From contig OZ007016.1 in assembly GCA_963931445.1 (NCBI GenBank), forward strand, positions 868,001-932,000: DNA of 64,000 bases, given 5' to 3'. The stretch is from CALXVA01 sp944393025. Lineage in GTDB: Bacteria > Bacillota > Clostridia > TANB77 > CAG-508. The translations under genes were made by a program, and so were the position numbers. Below, one piece after another: positions 9,352 to 16,406 of this stretch. The notes under the pieces were generated by a model. That model was not told the origin of the DNA. It worked only from the letters and a program-made list of their open reading frames with translations, and did no database searches. The number at the start of each line of letters is the position of its first letter. Position 1 is the stretch's first letter.

Positions 9352-9489
9352 ATGGAAAACGAAAAAATTGAAATTGGAATAGACGTATCCAATATGACAG
9401 AAGAAGAAAGAAAAAAGTTGAGAATGTCTTTTGATCCAAACAAAATGGGATTTGAAGTTGAAGAGGAGGGAACAAAAGATGAAGATTAA
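9352..9489 (+). CDS. 45-aa acidic protein between holin and amidase
   Basis: ATG 9352 follows AGGAGGAATAAGTA and opens a 45-codon frame (MENEKIEIGIDVSNMTEEER and on to a very acidic end). It overlaps the amidase start by 11 bases, so the two are translationally coupled. It has no membrane segment or Cys. I do not recognise the family. The short DVSNMTEEERKK and SFDPNKMGF segments suggest a folded helix or a protein-binding tail. It may be a lysis regulator, but that is a guess from position. Confidence 0.7.
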   Translation: MENEKIEIGIDVSNMTEEERKKLRMSFDPNKMGFEVEEEGTKDED

Positions 9490-10474
9490 TAAGAAAATAT
9501 CATTAATTAATTTTTACGATTCAAATAGAGGTAAAAGCCAGATAAAATACATAATTCTGCATTATGTCGGAGCTGTTAGTACAGCAAAGAATAATGCAGA
9601 TTATTTTTATAGTACATTTAGAGGAGCTTCAGCTCATTATTTCGTAGATGAAAAAGAAATATGGCAAGTAGTAGAGGATAACGATTCAGCTTGGGCAATT
9701 GGAGCAAATAAATATTATACAGATGCAAGAAATACTAATTCAATTAGCATTGAAATGTGCTGCTACAAAAACTCTAAAGGAAAATTAGATATAAAAGAAA
9801 CAGTAGTTGAAAAAGCAATTGAACTTACTAAAGAATTAATGAAAAAATATGATATAGATGTAGATCATGTCATAAGACACTATGATGCAACAAGAAAAGT
9901 ATGTCCAGCTCCATTTGTAAATGATGAAAACAGATGGCAAGACTTTAAGAAAGCATTAGGAAGCAAGCCTACATCTTCAAGCACAAATAGTTCAAATAGT
10001 GAAAAAATCATAGAAACAGTGAAAGTAACCGCAGATATAGGTTTGAATTTGAGAAAGGAACCTAGTACAAAGTCAAACATTATAAAGGCGTTTCCAAAAA
10101 ACACATCATTAAAAATCTACGAAACTAAAAATAATTGGGGAAGGACAGACGGAGGTTGGGTTTGTCTTGATTATACAAGTTATAAAAAGAGTACAAGTTC
10201 AAATACAAACACAAGTAAAACTAAATATACAGTAGGAAGATATGAAGTAAATACAGAAGTATTAACAGTTCGTACTGGACCTGGAACAAACTATGACTGG
10301 TTAAGATATGACCAACTAAGTGCTAATGCTAAAAAGCAAGTCTATGAGCAATGTGGATATAAACCTAATGGATTATGTAAAGGTGTGCAATGTGATGTTT
10401 CAAAAATAAATGGAAGTTGGGGGCAAATTCCTAGTGGGTGGATTTGCTTAGATTATTGTAAAAAAACTAAATAA
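9479..10474 (+). CDS. N-acetylmuramoyl-L-alanine amidase (phage endolysin)
   Basis: The 331-aa enzyme has an N-terminal amidase_2 (PGRP-type) domain, residues about 15-165. The zinc ligands are visible as His in LHYVG near residue 28, His in IRHYDA near residue 132 and Cys in KVCPAP near residue 141. Two C-terminal SH3-like wall-binding domains follow (about 180-240 with LNLRKEPST, and 255-331 with LTVRTGPGTNYDW). It cleaves the bond between muramic acid and L-alanine after the holin acts. No signal peptide is present, as expected for a holin-dependent lysin. ATG 9479 lies after AAGAGGAGGG. Confidence 0.94.
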   Translation: MKINKKISLINFYDSNRGKSQIKYIILHYVGAVSTAKNNADYFYSTFRGASAHYFVDEKEIWQVVEDNDSAWAIGANKYYTDARNTNSISIEMCCYKNSKGKLDIKETVVEKAIELTKELMKKYDIDVDHVIRHYDATRKVCPAPFVNDENRWQDFKKALGSKPTSSSTNSSNSEKIIETVKVTADIGLNLRKEPSTKSNIIKAFPKNTSLKIYETKNNWGRTDGGWVCLDYTSYKKSTSSNTNTSKTKYTVGRYEVNTEVLTVRTGPGTNYDWLRYDQLSANAKKQVYEQCGYKPNGLCKGVQCDVSKINGSWGQIPSGWICLDYCKKTK

Positions 10475-10482
10475 ATTAAAAA

Positions 10483-10527
10483 TGAGAGGTAAAATATATT
10501 TGAATATATAATTTTACCTCTTTCATA
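10483..10527 (+). terminator. Terminator of the prophage late operon
   Basis: GAGAGGTAAAAT and its complement ATTTTACCTCTTTC enclose an AT-rich loop directly after the amidase stop. Confidence 0.8.
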
Positions 10528-10624
10528 TTTTGAAAGCTTAAAATCAATTTTGAAAGTTTTTACTTATATATTTTTATTCAATTACTAGGATATTTTAAAA
10601 AAATTAAAAGAATAATAAAAATAC

Positions 10625-10653
10625 TTGATAAAAAAAATAAGTTATTATATAAT
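10625..10653 (+). promoter_or_regulatory. Promoter of orphan small RNA
   Basis: TTGATA at 10625-10630 and a perfect TATAAT at 10648-10653 are separated by 17 bases. No gene starts before the terminator near 10840, so it should drive a non-coding transcript. Confidence 0.7.
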
Positions 10654-10659
10654 AAAGAA

Positions 10660-10840
10660 AGAGTTCAAAATTTGTATATTAATTAAAAATTACATAAAAT
10701 TTACATTAAAATTACATTAAAAATGGGGCTTACAATATTAAAAATATAGGTATAGAGCCAAATTGAGAACGTATGAAAACGTCTGGAAGCTCCAAAGGCT
10801 AACAGTTTGCAAATTATAAAATATTTGCAAGCTTTTTTTA
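10660..10840 (+). ncRNA. Candidate orphan small RNA, about 180 nt
   Basis: A transcript from the promoter at 10625 would end at the hairpin TTGCAAAT/ATTTGCAA (10816-10830) followed by seven T. Its 3' half (about 10723-10806) is clearly richer in G and C than its surroundings. It holds the pairing segments GGCT...AGCC (10727-10760) and ACGT...ACGT around a GAAA-containing loop, then GGAAGCTCC and AAAGGCTAAC. No ORF with an SD site exists in it. It does not match any riboswitch class I can recall. It could instead be the 5' leader of a lost gene. Confidence 0.5.
10810..10840 (+). terminator. Terminator of the small RNA
   Basis: TTGCAAAT, loop TATAAAAT, and ATTTGCAA are followed by GCTTTTTTTA. 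The 140-bp repeat begins inside its T tract. Confidence 0.75.
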
Positions 10841-10973
10841 TCTAATAGGAAATTTCTCATTTCCTATTAGATAAAAAGGCTATAATCGCCATTGCCTTTG
10901 AGATTTCCTCCTTTTAGTCGGAAACTCAAATCGGCACGAACAAAAGGCGACCAAGGTCGCTTTGTTCTTGTAT
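10834..10973 (+). repeat. 140-bp interspersed repeat, copy 1
   Basis: The block is repeated at 53984-54124 with one substitution and one inserted G. It contains a near-perfect 16-17 bp hairpin (ATCTAATAGGAAAT with its complement), a second hairpin TTTGAG/CTCAAA with internal TTTCC/GGAAA, and a third GAACAAA...TTTGTTC. It has no ORF and no terminal inverted repeat. Both copies begin within the T run of a terminator, so it may be a structured palindromic unit or a non-autonomous mobile element. Between 10974 and 11196 there are two further small hairpins (GTGGCTTCGCCAC; GAGCG/CGCTC) and no gene. Confidence 0.9.
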
Positions 10974-11196
10974 TTCGTATTTATATTTTTATTTTGAAAT
11001 ATGTTTACTTTTATATTTTACTATGCTAAAATAAGAAAAGTGGCTTCGCCACATGAGCGTTTTGTTTCGCAAATACGCTCGGCCCAAGGAAACTTAACCT
11101 TGTTGTATATAAAAAATCATTAAAATACTGAAATTTTAAATAAAAAGTTGATTTTTTCCATACAATAAAAAATGTGTATTATTAGAAGGAGAAAAA

Positions 11197-12315
11197 ATGA
11201 TAAAGTTAAAAGAAGTAAAAAAAATAAAAGATGAGACCGCAGCTTTTGCAATATTAGGTGCTATTATTATTACTTTTTCACTTACTATAGGAACTTGTGA
11301 GTATATAAGATATACAAAGACACAAGAAGTTAATTCAAATTTATTAGTAATAGAAGAATTAAATAAAGAATTATCAAGCAATACAGAAAATTTGAATAAA
11401 ACAAAAGATAAAGATAAGAAAGTAGTAGAAGATGGAGAAAAACTAAAAAAGAAAAATGAAGAAGAATTTGAAAAATTAAAAAAAGAAAATAAACTTTCTT
11501 CAGAAACAGATAAATATTATATAAAAGTAAATTATGGAGCACAGGTAGTTACTGTATATACTCAAGATTCAAAAGGAAATTATACTATCCCAGTTAAAGC
11601 TATGGTTTGTTCAACAGGAACATATACTCCAACTTCAGGTGTATATAGAACTCTTGGAAAAGGTGAATGGTGGGGATTAATTGGTCCTAGTTATGGACAA
11701 TATTCTACTTGGATTTGTGGAGATATATTATTTCATTCCGTACCATACCTAAAATCAGGAGATAAATCTTCACTAGAATACTGGGCATATGATCAATTAG
11801 GACAAAGAGTATCTATGGGATGTGTAAGACTTACAGTTGCAGATGCGAAGTGGCTTTATAATAATTGTCCAGTTGGAACACAAGTTGAATTTTATTCTAG
11901 CTCAAATCCTGGACCACTAGGAAAACCAACTACTATGAAAATATCAGATGCACCAAGTGACATAAGAGGGTGGGATCCTACAGATCCAGATTCTAGAAAT
12001 CCATGGCCAGAATATTTAAAAAAGTTAGAAGAAGAAAAAGAGAATGATAAAACTAATGAGATAAATAATGATATAATACAAAATGAGGTAAATAATAATA
12101 CAACAAATGAAACAATAAATGATATAGTAAATGAAACAACAAACGAAATTATAAATGAAATAGTAAATGAAACAACAAACGAAATTATAAATGAAATAGT
12201 AAATGAAACAACAAATGAAATTATAAATGAAACAGTAAATGAGACAAAAGATGAAAATGTAGCTAATGTGCTAAATGAAACAATAAATGATATGATAGAT
12301 ACAAATACAGAATAA
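11197..12315 (+). CDS. Membrane-anchored L,D-transpeptidase (YkuD domain)
   Basis: The 372-aa protein has one N-terminal membrane segment (residues 12-33) and a coiled coil (45-95). A YkuD catalytic domain spans about 105-225, with His in LFHSVPY and Cys in SMGCVRLT near residue 208. The tail has twelve-residue repeats of the IVNETTNEIINE kind. YkuD enzymes form 3-3 cross-links in peptidoglycan or attach proteins to it. The tail is low-complexity and Asn/Glu-rich, probably a flexible wall spacer. The SD AGAAGGAGA precedes ATG 11197. It is a single gene between the prophage end and ychF. Confidence 0.9.
   Translation: MIKLKEVKKIKDETAAFAILGAIIITFSLTIGTCEYIRYTKTQEVNSNLLVIEELNKELSSNTENLNKTKDKDKKVVEDGEKLKKKNEEEFEKLKKENKLSSETDKYYIKVNYGAQVVTVYTQDSKGNYTIPVKAMVCSTGTYTPTSGVYRTLGKGEWWGLIGPSYGQYSTWICGDILFHSVPYLKSGDKSSLEYWAYDQLGQRVSMGCVRLTVADAKWLYNNCPVGTQVEFYSSSNPGPLGKPTTMKISDAPSDIRGWDPTDPDSRNPWPEYLKKLEEEKENDKTNEINNDIIQNEVNNNTTNETINDIVNETTNEIINEIVNETTNEIINEIVNETTNEIINETVNETKDENVANVLNETINDMIDTNTE
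12124..12231 (+). repeat. Three tandem 36-bp repeats in the transpeptidase tail
   Basis: Units start at 12124, 12160 and 12196 and differ by one base (AACGAA or AATGAA). Each encodes 12 residues (IVNETTNEIINE), so copy number can change without a frameshift. Confidence 0.95.
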
Positions 12316-12369
12316 CAATATTAGTTATGGTATATAAATAAAATATACTTATATATATGAGAATATGAG

Positions 12370-12401
12370 AGGAGGATATGCTTTTAGCATAAATAAAAAT
12401 G
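12370..12401 (+). promoter_or_regulatory. SD and start of ychF separated by a hairpin
   Basis: AGGAGGA (12370-12376) lies 23 bases from the ATG at 12399. The gap holds the perfect hairpin TATGC-TTTTA-GCATA (12377-12391). Folding it leaves about 8 bases between SD and ATG, the normal spacing. A similar layout occurs before frr. Confidence 0.6.
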
Positions 12402-13490
12402 AAAATAGGAATAGTAGGTTTACCAAATGTAGGAAAAAGTACAATGTTTAATGCAATAACAAATGCTGGTGCAGAATGTGCAAATTATCCTTTTTGTACA
12501 ATAGAACCAAATATTGGAGTTGTGCCAGTTCCAGATGAAAGATTAGAAGTACTTACTAAAATGTATAACTCAAAAAAGACAACACATGCAATAGTAGAAT
12601 TTGTTGATATTGCAGGATTAGTAAAAGGGGCAAGTAAAGGAGAAGGATTAGGAAATAAATTTTTATCACATATAAGAGAAGTTGATGCTATTTGTGAAGT
12701 GGTAAGATGTTTTGAAGATACAAATATAGTACATGTTGATGGAAATATAAATCCTAGCAGAGATATAGAAACAATTAATTTAGAATTAATATTTGCAGAC
12801 ATAGAAACAATAGATAAGAAAATTGATAGTGCAAAAAAGAAAATAAAAGCAGATAAAAAATATGAACAAGAATTAAAATTATTTGAAAAAATTAAAAACA
12901 CATTAGAAAATGGAAAATCCGCAAGAACTTTAGAATTCAATGAAGAAGAACAAGAAATACTAAGAGATACATATTTATTAACTTTAAAACCAATATTATA
13001 TATTGCAAATGTATCAGAAGAACAACTTGCAAATCCATTAAAAGATGAAAATATTAGACAAGTAATAGAATATGCTAAAACAGAAAATGCAGAAGTAATT
13101 CCTCTTTGCGTAAAAATAGAAGAAGAATTAGCTAGTTTAAATTTTGAAGATAAAAAAGAAATGCTAGAAGCATTAGGACTTAAAGAATCAGGATTAGATA
13201 AAGTAATAAAAGCAAGTTATAATTTATTAGGATTAATGTCATTTTTGACAGCAGGTGAACAAGAAGTAAGAGCATGGACAATAAAGAAAGGAACAAAAGC
13301 ACCAGCCGCAGCTGGAAAAATACATAGTGATATAGAAAGAGGATTTATAAGAGCAGAAATTGTTTCGTATAATGATTTAATAAAAGAAGGAAGTATGAAT
13401 GCAGCAAAAGATAAAGGTTTAGTTCGTTCAGAAGGAAAAGACTACATAATGCAAGAAGGAGATATAGTATTATTCAGGTTTAATGTATAA
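12399..13490 (+). CDS. ychF: Redox-regulated ATPase YchF (OLA1 family)
   Basis: The 363-aa protein has an N-terminal GLPNVGKST P-loop, the switch DIAGLVKGASKGEGLGNKFL, and NVSEEQL in place of NKxD, which is the YchF hallmark of ATP preference. A coiled-coil insertion and a C-terminal TGS domain (FLTAGEQEVRAWTIKKGTK) follow. YchF binds ribosomes and affects stress responses. The length matches the family. The SD is 23 bases upstream across a hairpin. Confidence 0.97.
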   Translation: MKIGIVGLPNVGKSTMFNAITNAGAECANYPFCTIEPNIGVVPVPDERLEVLTKMYNSKKTTHAIVEFVDIAGLVKGASKGEGLGNKFLSHIREVDAICEVVRCFEDTNIVHVDGNINPSRDIETINLELIFADIETIDKKIDSAKKKIKADKKYEQELKLFEKIKNTLENGKSARTLEFNEEEQEILRDTYLLTLKPILYIANVSEEQLANPLKDENIRQVIEYAKTENAEVIPLCVKIEEELASLNFEDKKEMLEALGLKESGLDKVIKASYNLLGLMSFLTAGEQEVRAWTIKKGTKAPAAAGKIHSDIERGFIRAEIVSYNDLIKEGSMNAAKDKGLVRSEGKDYIMQEGDIVLFRFNV

Positions 13491-13496
13491 AGTTCG

Positions 13497-13550
13497 TTTT
13501 AGGGACAGGTCTAAAAACGAAAAAAAGTTCGTTCTGGGGACAGGTTTTAA
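13497..13550. repeat. REP-like palindromic repeats with GGGGACAGG
   Basis: Two tandem units start AAAGTTCGTT, then TAGGGACAGGTCTA or CTGGGGACAGGTTTTA. The first folds as CGTTTTAG/CTAAAAACG. Sequences with a GGGGACAGG core are widespread extragenic palindromes in bacteria and are sometimes spread by Y1 transposases, none of which is present here. Confidence 0.5.
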
Positions 13551-13590
13551 AATGAATTTAAAAATTGAAAAATAAATTTATAAAAAATGC

Positions 13591-13626
13591 TTGACTTGAA
13601 AAATAAATAATAGTACAATAGTACTA
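13591..13626 (+). promoter_or_regulatory. Promoter with overlapping dyad, for the LPQTG protein gene
   Basis: TTGACT (13591-13596), 17 bases, TACAAT (13614-13619). The dyad AGTAC-AATA-GTACT (13612-13625) overlaps the -10 box, a typical operator position. Confidence 0.6.
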
Positions 13627-13715
13627 GATGTTATTTATAATTTAATGAATAAAATTATAAATTTAATAAATAATAATAGAAGAAGATATATCTAAAGAAG
13701 AAGGAGAGGTAAGAT

Positions 13716-14102
13716 ATGTTAAATTCAAAAAAAATAGTAGCTTTATTAGTTGTTTTATTAGTAGTAATAGGAATATGTGTTATACCAGTACAAGCATCAG
13801 ATATAATAGATTTAGATAATCTTATACAATCAAATCAAACAACAAATACAAATACTGTAAATGAAACAAATACTAATTCATTGTACAGCAATACTACAAC
13901 AAATACAGTAACAAATACGACTGCGAATACTATGTCAAGCGATTCAATAGTTCAACCAAATGTAAATAAAACAAGTACTTCAGGAAATAATCTTCCTCAA
14001 ACAGGTGTAACAGAAGATATTACTGTAATGTTTTTTATAATTGTTTGTGTTATTTTAGCAATTTATGCATATAAGAAAATAAAAGATTATAATAAAATGT
14101 AA
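13716..14102 (+). CDS. Small LPQTG cell-wall-anchored protein
   Basis: The 128-aa protein has a signal peptide (residues 1-27, ending PVQAS), a Thr/Asn-rich low-complexity middle (37-88) and a C-terminal sorting signal. The signal is LPQTG at about residues 93-97, a hydrophobic segment and the basic tail YKKIKDYNKM. A sortase attaches such proteins to peptidoglycan through the Thr. A sortase gene lies convergently 28 bases downstream and is the obvious partner. With almost no folded domain, it may be a spacer, a stalk or a substrate scaffold. SD GGAGAGG precedes ATG 13716. Confidence 0.87.
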   Translation: MLNSKKIVALLVVLLVVIGICVIPVQASDIIDLDNLIQSNQTTNTNTVNETNTNSLYSNTTTNTVTNTTANTMSSDSIVQPNVNKTSTSGNNLPQTGVTEDITVMFFIIVCVILAIYAYKKIKDYNKM

Positions 14103-14109
14103 GATATAT

Positions 14110-14143
14110 TGAAATACCTTAAAAGAAGTTTTAAGGTATTTCT
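14110..14143. terminator. Bidirectional terminator between the LPQTG gene and sortase
   Basis: GAAATACCTTAAAA and TTTTAAGGTATTTC flank a short loop, with T or A runs on both sides. The right arm includes the sortase stop codon. Confidence 0.8.
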
Positions 14144-14781
14144 TTTGCATGAATTACTAATCTTTTTCCATTAACATTATTACAAGTGACAAGAGTAATA
14201 AGTTTTAATCCATTTGTTTCTTGAAAAGTGCAAGAGGTATTATCATAAGTGGTTTCATATTTATCATATATTTTATAATTAATATTATTGCCATTTAAAT
14301 CATATATAGTTATTATATCCCCAATTATTAATTCATTAAGCCTACTAAAAAATTTATAATCCACATAATTATGACCAGCTATACATAAATTTCCAATTTC
14401 ATTTGGCATTGGACCAGCAAATCTACATACTGAAATATCTAATAATTCATTATTACTAATAGATAATATTGAATAATTTACATTTATTTTATCTATTTTT
14501 ATAATTCCAATTACAAAAGGCTCAGATTTGTCTACAACAATACTGTTAGAAATTATATTTTTTGAATATAAAGTAGAAACTGAATATGAAGCATTTAGTT
14601 TTTGAGATATTCTCTCATTTTTAGAATTTTTATATAATTTAACAAATAAAAATATAATAGAAATTAAAAGTAAAAGAATAGAAAAAATAAACAATGCTTT
14701 ATAAATGTTGTTTTTATTATTTTTTTTTATACATAGAGAATTGTTTTGTCTATTGTGACCATTAACTAATATTTGATTCAT
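14131..14781 (-). CDS. Sortase, probably class D/E type
   Basis: The 216-aa protein has an N-terminal cytoplasmic stretch, one membrane segment near residues 29-48, and a sortase beta-barrel. The catalytic residues are His in IAGHNYV near residue 137, Cys in TLVTCNN near residue 200 and Arg in KRLVIHAK. It is a transpeptidase acting on the outer face of the membrane. The adjacent LPQTG protein is its likely substrate. The short size without extra domains argues against class B; the exact class cannot be fixed by eye. Confidence 0.88.
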   Translation of the reverse strand: MNQILVNGHNRQNNSLCIKKNNKNNIYKALFIFSILLLLISIIFLFVKLYKNSKNERISQKLNASYSVSTLYSKNIISNSIVVDKSEPFVIGIIKIDKINVNYSILSISNNELLDISVCRFAGPMPNEIGNLCIAGHNYVDYKFFSRLNELIIGDIITIYDLNGNNINYKIYDKYETTYDNTSCTFQETNGLKLITLVTCNNVNGKRLVIHAKEIP

Positions 14782-14864
14782 ATTAAAATCCTTAAATTTA
14801 TATTTTATTTATCATTTATATTATTTACTTTTTAATAAAAAATATTTACAATTATAAAATGATA

Positions 14865-14905
14865 ATTTAATAAAGTATATATGTTATACTGAACAGTAAT
14901 ATATA
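14865..14905 (+). promoter_or_regulatory. Extended -10 promoter motif upstream of pyrH
   Basis: TATATATGTTATACT followed by GAACAGTAA contains TGTTATACT, an extended -10. Almost the same 24 bases recur at 37583-37612 before the dCMP deaminase gene. Confidence 0.45.
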
Positions 14906-15009
14906 TACTAGTTAAAAAAACAAAAAATTTAAAAAAAGGGTAGAAAAAAAATATAAATATATGATAGAATATATATCAATTAAAATATATAATAAGGAGA
15001 GTGTTAAAA

Positions 15010-15714
15010 GTGCCTGAAAATAAGTACAAAAGAATACTTCTCAAGTTAAGTGGAGAAGCTTTAGCAGGTGAAAAGAAAAATGGAATTGATGAAGAAACAG
15101 TGGATAAAATATGTGAACAAATAAAAGAATTAGTTAAAATGAAAACAGAGGTTGCAGTAGTAGTAGGAGGAGGAAATTTTTGGAGAGGTGCAAATAAAAA
15201 AATGGAAAGGACCACTTCAGATTATATGGGAATGCTTGCTACAACAATGAATGGTTTAGCACTTCAAAATGCTTTAGAAGAAAAAGGTGTATATACAAGG
15301 TTGCAAACAGCTATTGAAATGAGGGAAATAGCTGAACCATATATAAAAAGAAGAGCAGTAAGACATTTAGAAAAAGGAAGAGTAGTAATATTTGGATGTG
15401 GAACAGGTAACCCATATTTTACAACTGATACTGCAGCAGCATTAAGGGCAGTTGAAATAGAAGCAGAGGTTATTTTAGTTGGTAAGACAATTGATGGAGT
15501 ATATTCAGCAGATCCAAAAGTAGATAAGAATGCTATAAAATATGATGAGATATCATATTTAGATATATTAAGCAACAACTTAAAAGTAATGGATTCAACA
15601 GCAATTTCACTTTGCAGAGATAATAATATTCATTTAATTGTATTTGAAATAGCAAAGCCAGACAATATTATAAAAATTGTACAAGGTGAAAAAATAGGTA
15701 CTTTAATAAAATGA
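15010..15714 (+). CDS. pyrH: UMP kinase
   Basis: The 234-aa cytosolic kinase makes UDP from UMP with ATP. Typical signatures are RILLKLSGEALAG near the N-terminus, VGGGNFWRG, DYMGMLATTMN, and TDTAAALRA with VDGVY-like IDGVYSADPK. GTG 15010 is chosen because GGAGA ends nine bases upstream; GTG 15001 would abut the SD. It is the first gene of the pyrH-frr-uppS-cdsA-rseP-polC block and has its own promoter-like motif near 14880. Confidence 0.97.
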   Translation: MPENKYKRILLKLSGEALAGEKKNGIDEETVDKICEQIKELVKMKTEVAVVVGGGNFWRGANKKMERTTSDYMGMLATTMNGLALQNALEEKGVYTRLQTAIEMREIAEPYIKRRAVRHLEKGRVVIFGCGTGNPYFTTDTAAALRAVEIEAEVILVGKTIDGVYSADPKVDKNAIKYDEISYLDILSNNLKVMDSTAISLCRDNNIHLIVFEIAKPDNIIKIVQGEKIGTLIK

Positions 15715-15754
15715 TAATATAAATATAAATTTTAAAATATAATAAAAAGAGAAA

Positions 15755-15789
15755 GGAGAGCACAATATATTTGTGCAAATAAAAATATG
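15755..15789 (+). promoter_or_regulatory. SD and start of frr separated by a hairpin
   Basis: GGAGA (15755-15759) is followed by the hairpin GCACAA-TATAT-TTGTGC (15760-15776), then ten bases and ATG 15787. The unfolded spacing of 27 is too long; folding restores about 10-11. Confidence 0.6.
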
Positions 15790-16335
15790 AATTTAGATAA
15801 ATTTGAAGAAAAAATGATGAAATCAATAAGTGTTTATGAGGAAAATTTAGCCGAAATAAGAGCAGGAAGAGCAAACCCAGCAATATTAAATAAAATTTCA
15901 ATTAACTATTATGGAACACCAACACCAATTAATCAAGTAGCAGGAATATCAGTTCCAGAAGCTAGATTAATTGTTATTCAACCATGGGATGGAAGTATTT
16001 TAAAAGAAATAGAAAAAGAAATATTAAAATCTGATATAGGAATAAATCCATCAAATGATGGTAAAGTAATAAGATTAACATTTCCAGAATTAAATGAAGA
16101 AAGAAGAAAAGAAATAGTAAAAGATATAAGAAAAATGGCTGAAGAAACAAAAGTAGCTGTAAGAAGTATTAGAAGAGATGCTATAGATGAAGCAAAAACA
16201 ATGCAAAAAAATTCTGAAATATCTGAAGATGAATTAAAAAATGCTGAAGATAATATACAAAAATTAACAGATAAATACGTAGAAGAAATAGATAAAATTT
16301 TACAAAAAAAAGAAAATGAAATAATGAGTATATAA
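15787..16335 (+). CDS. frr: Ribosome recycling factor
   Basis: The 182-aa protein splits post-termination ribosomes together with EF-G. It shows the family pattern throughout: EIRAGRANPAILNKI, GTPTPINQVAGISVPEAR, GIMPSNDG-like GINPSNDGKVIRL and PELNEERRKE. Length is normal (about 185). It follows pyrH, the standard order. The start is reached through the SD-hairpin arrangement listed above. Confidence 0.97.
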   Translation: MNLDKFEEKMMKSISVYEENLAEIRAGRANPAILNKISINYYGTPTPINQVAGISVPEARLIVIQPWDGSILKEIEKEILKSDIGINPSNDGKVIRLTFPELNEERRKEIVKDIRKMAEETKVAVRSIRRDAIDEAKTMQKNSEISEDELKNAEDNIQKLTDKYVEEIDKILQKKENEIMSI

Positions 16336-16406
16336 ATGATAGTTTACTAAATTTTAATTGATATTTAAAAATATAATAAACTTATTACTATAAGGAGAAA
16401 AGATAC

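Noticed and set aside
10720..10806. c-di-GMP, glycine, TPP, fluoride or purine riboswitch
   Set aside because: I compared remembered consensus motifs; the conserved cores of these classes are not present.
10834..10973. Transposon or MITE with terminal inverted repeats
   Set aside because: The ends are not complementary and no target duplication is visible, so it is listed only as an interspersed structured repeat.
12378..12392. Four-codon leader ORF (ATG CTT TTA GCA TAA) before ychF
   Set aside because: It is directly on the SD and its bases are the hairpin arms; the hairpin explanation also covers frr, which has no such ORF.
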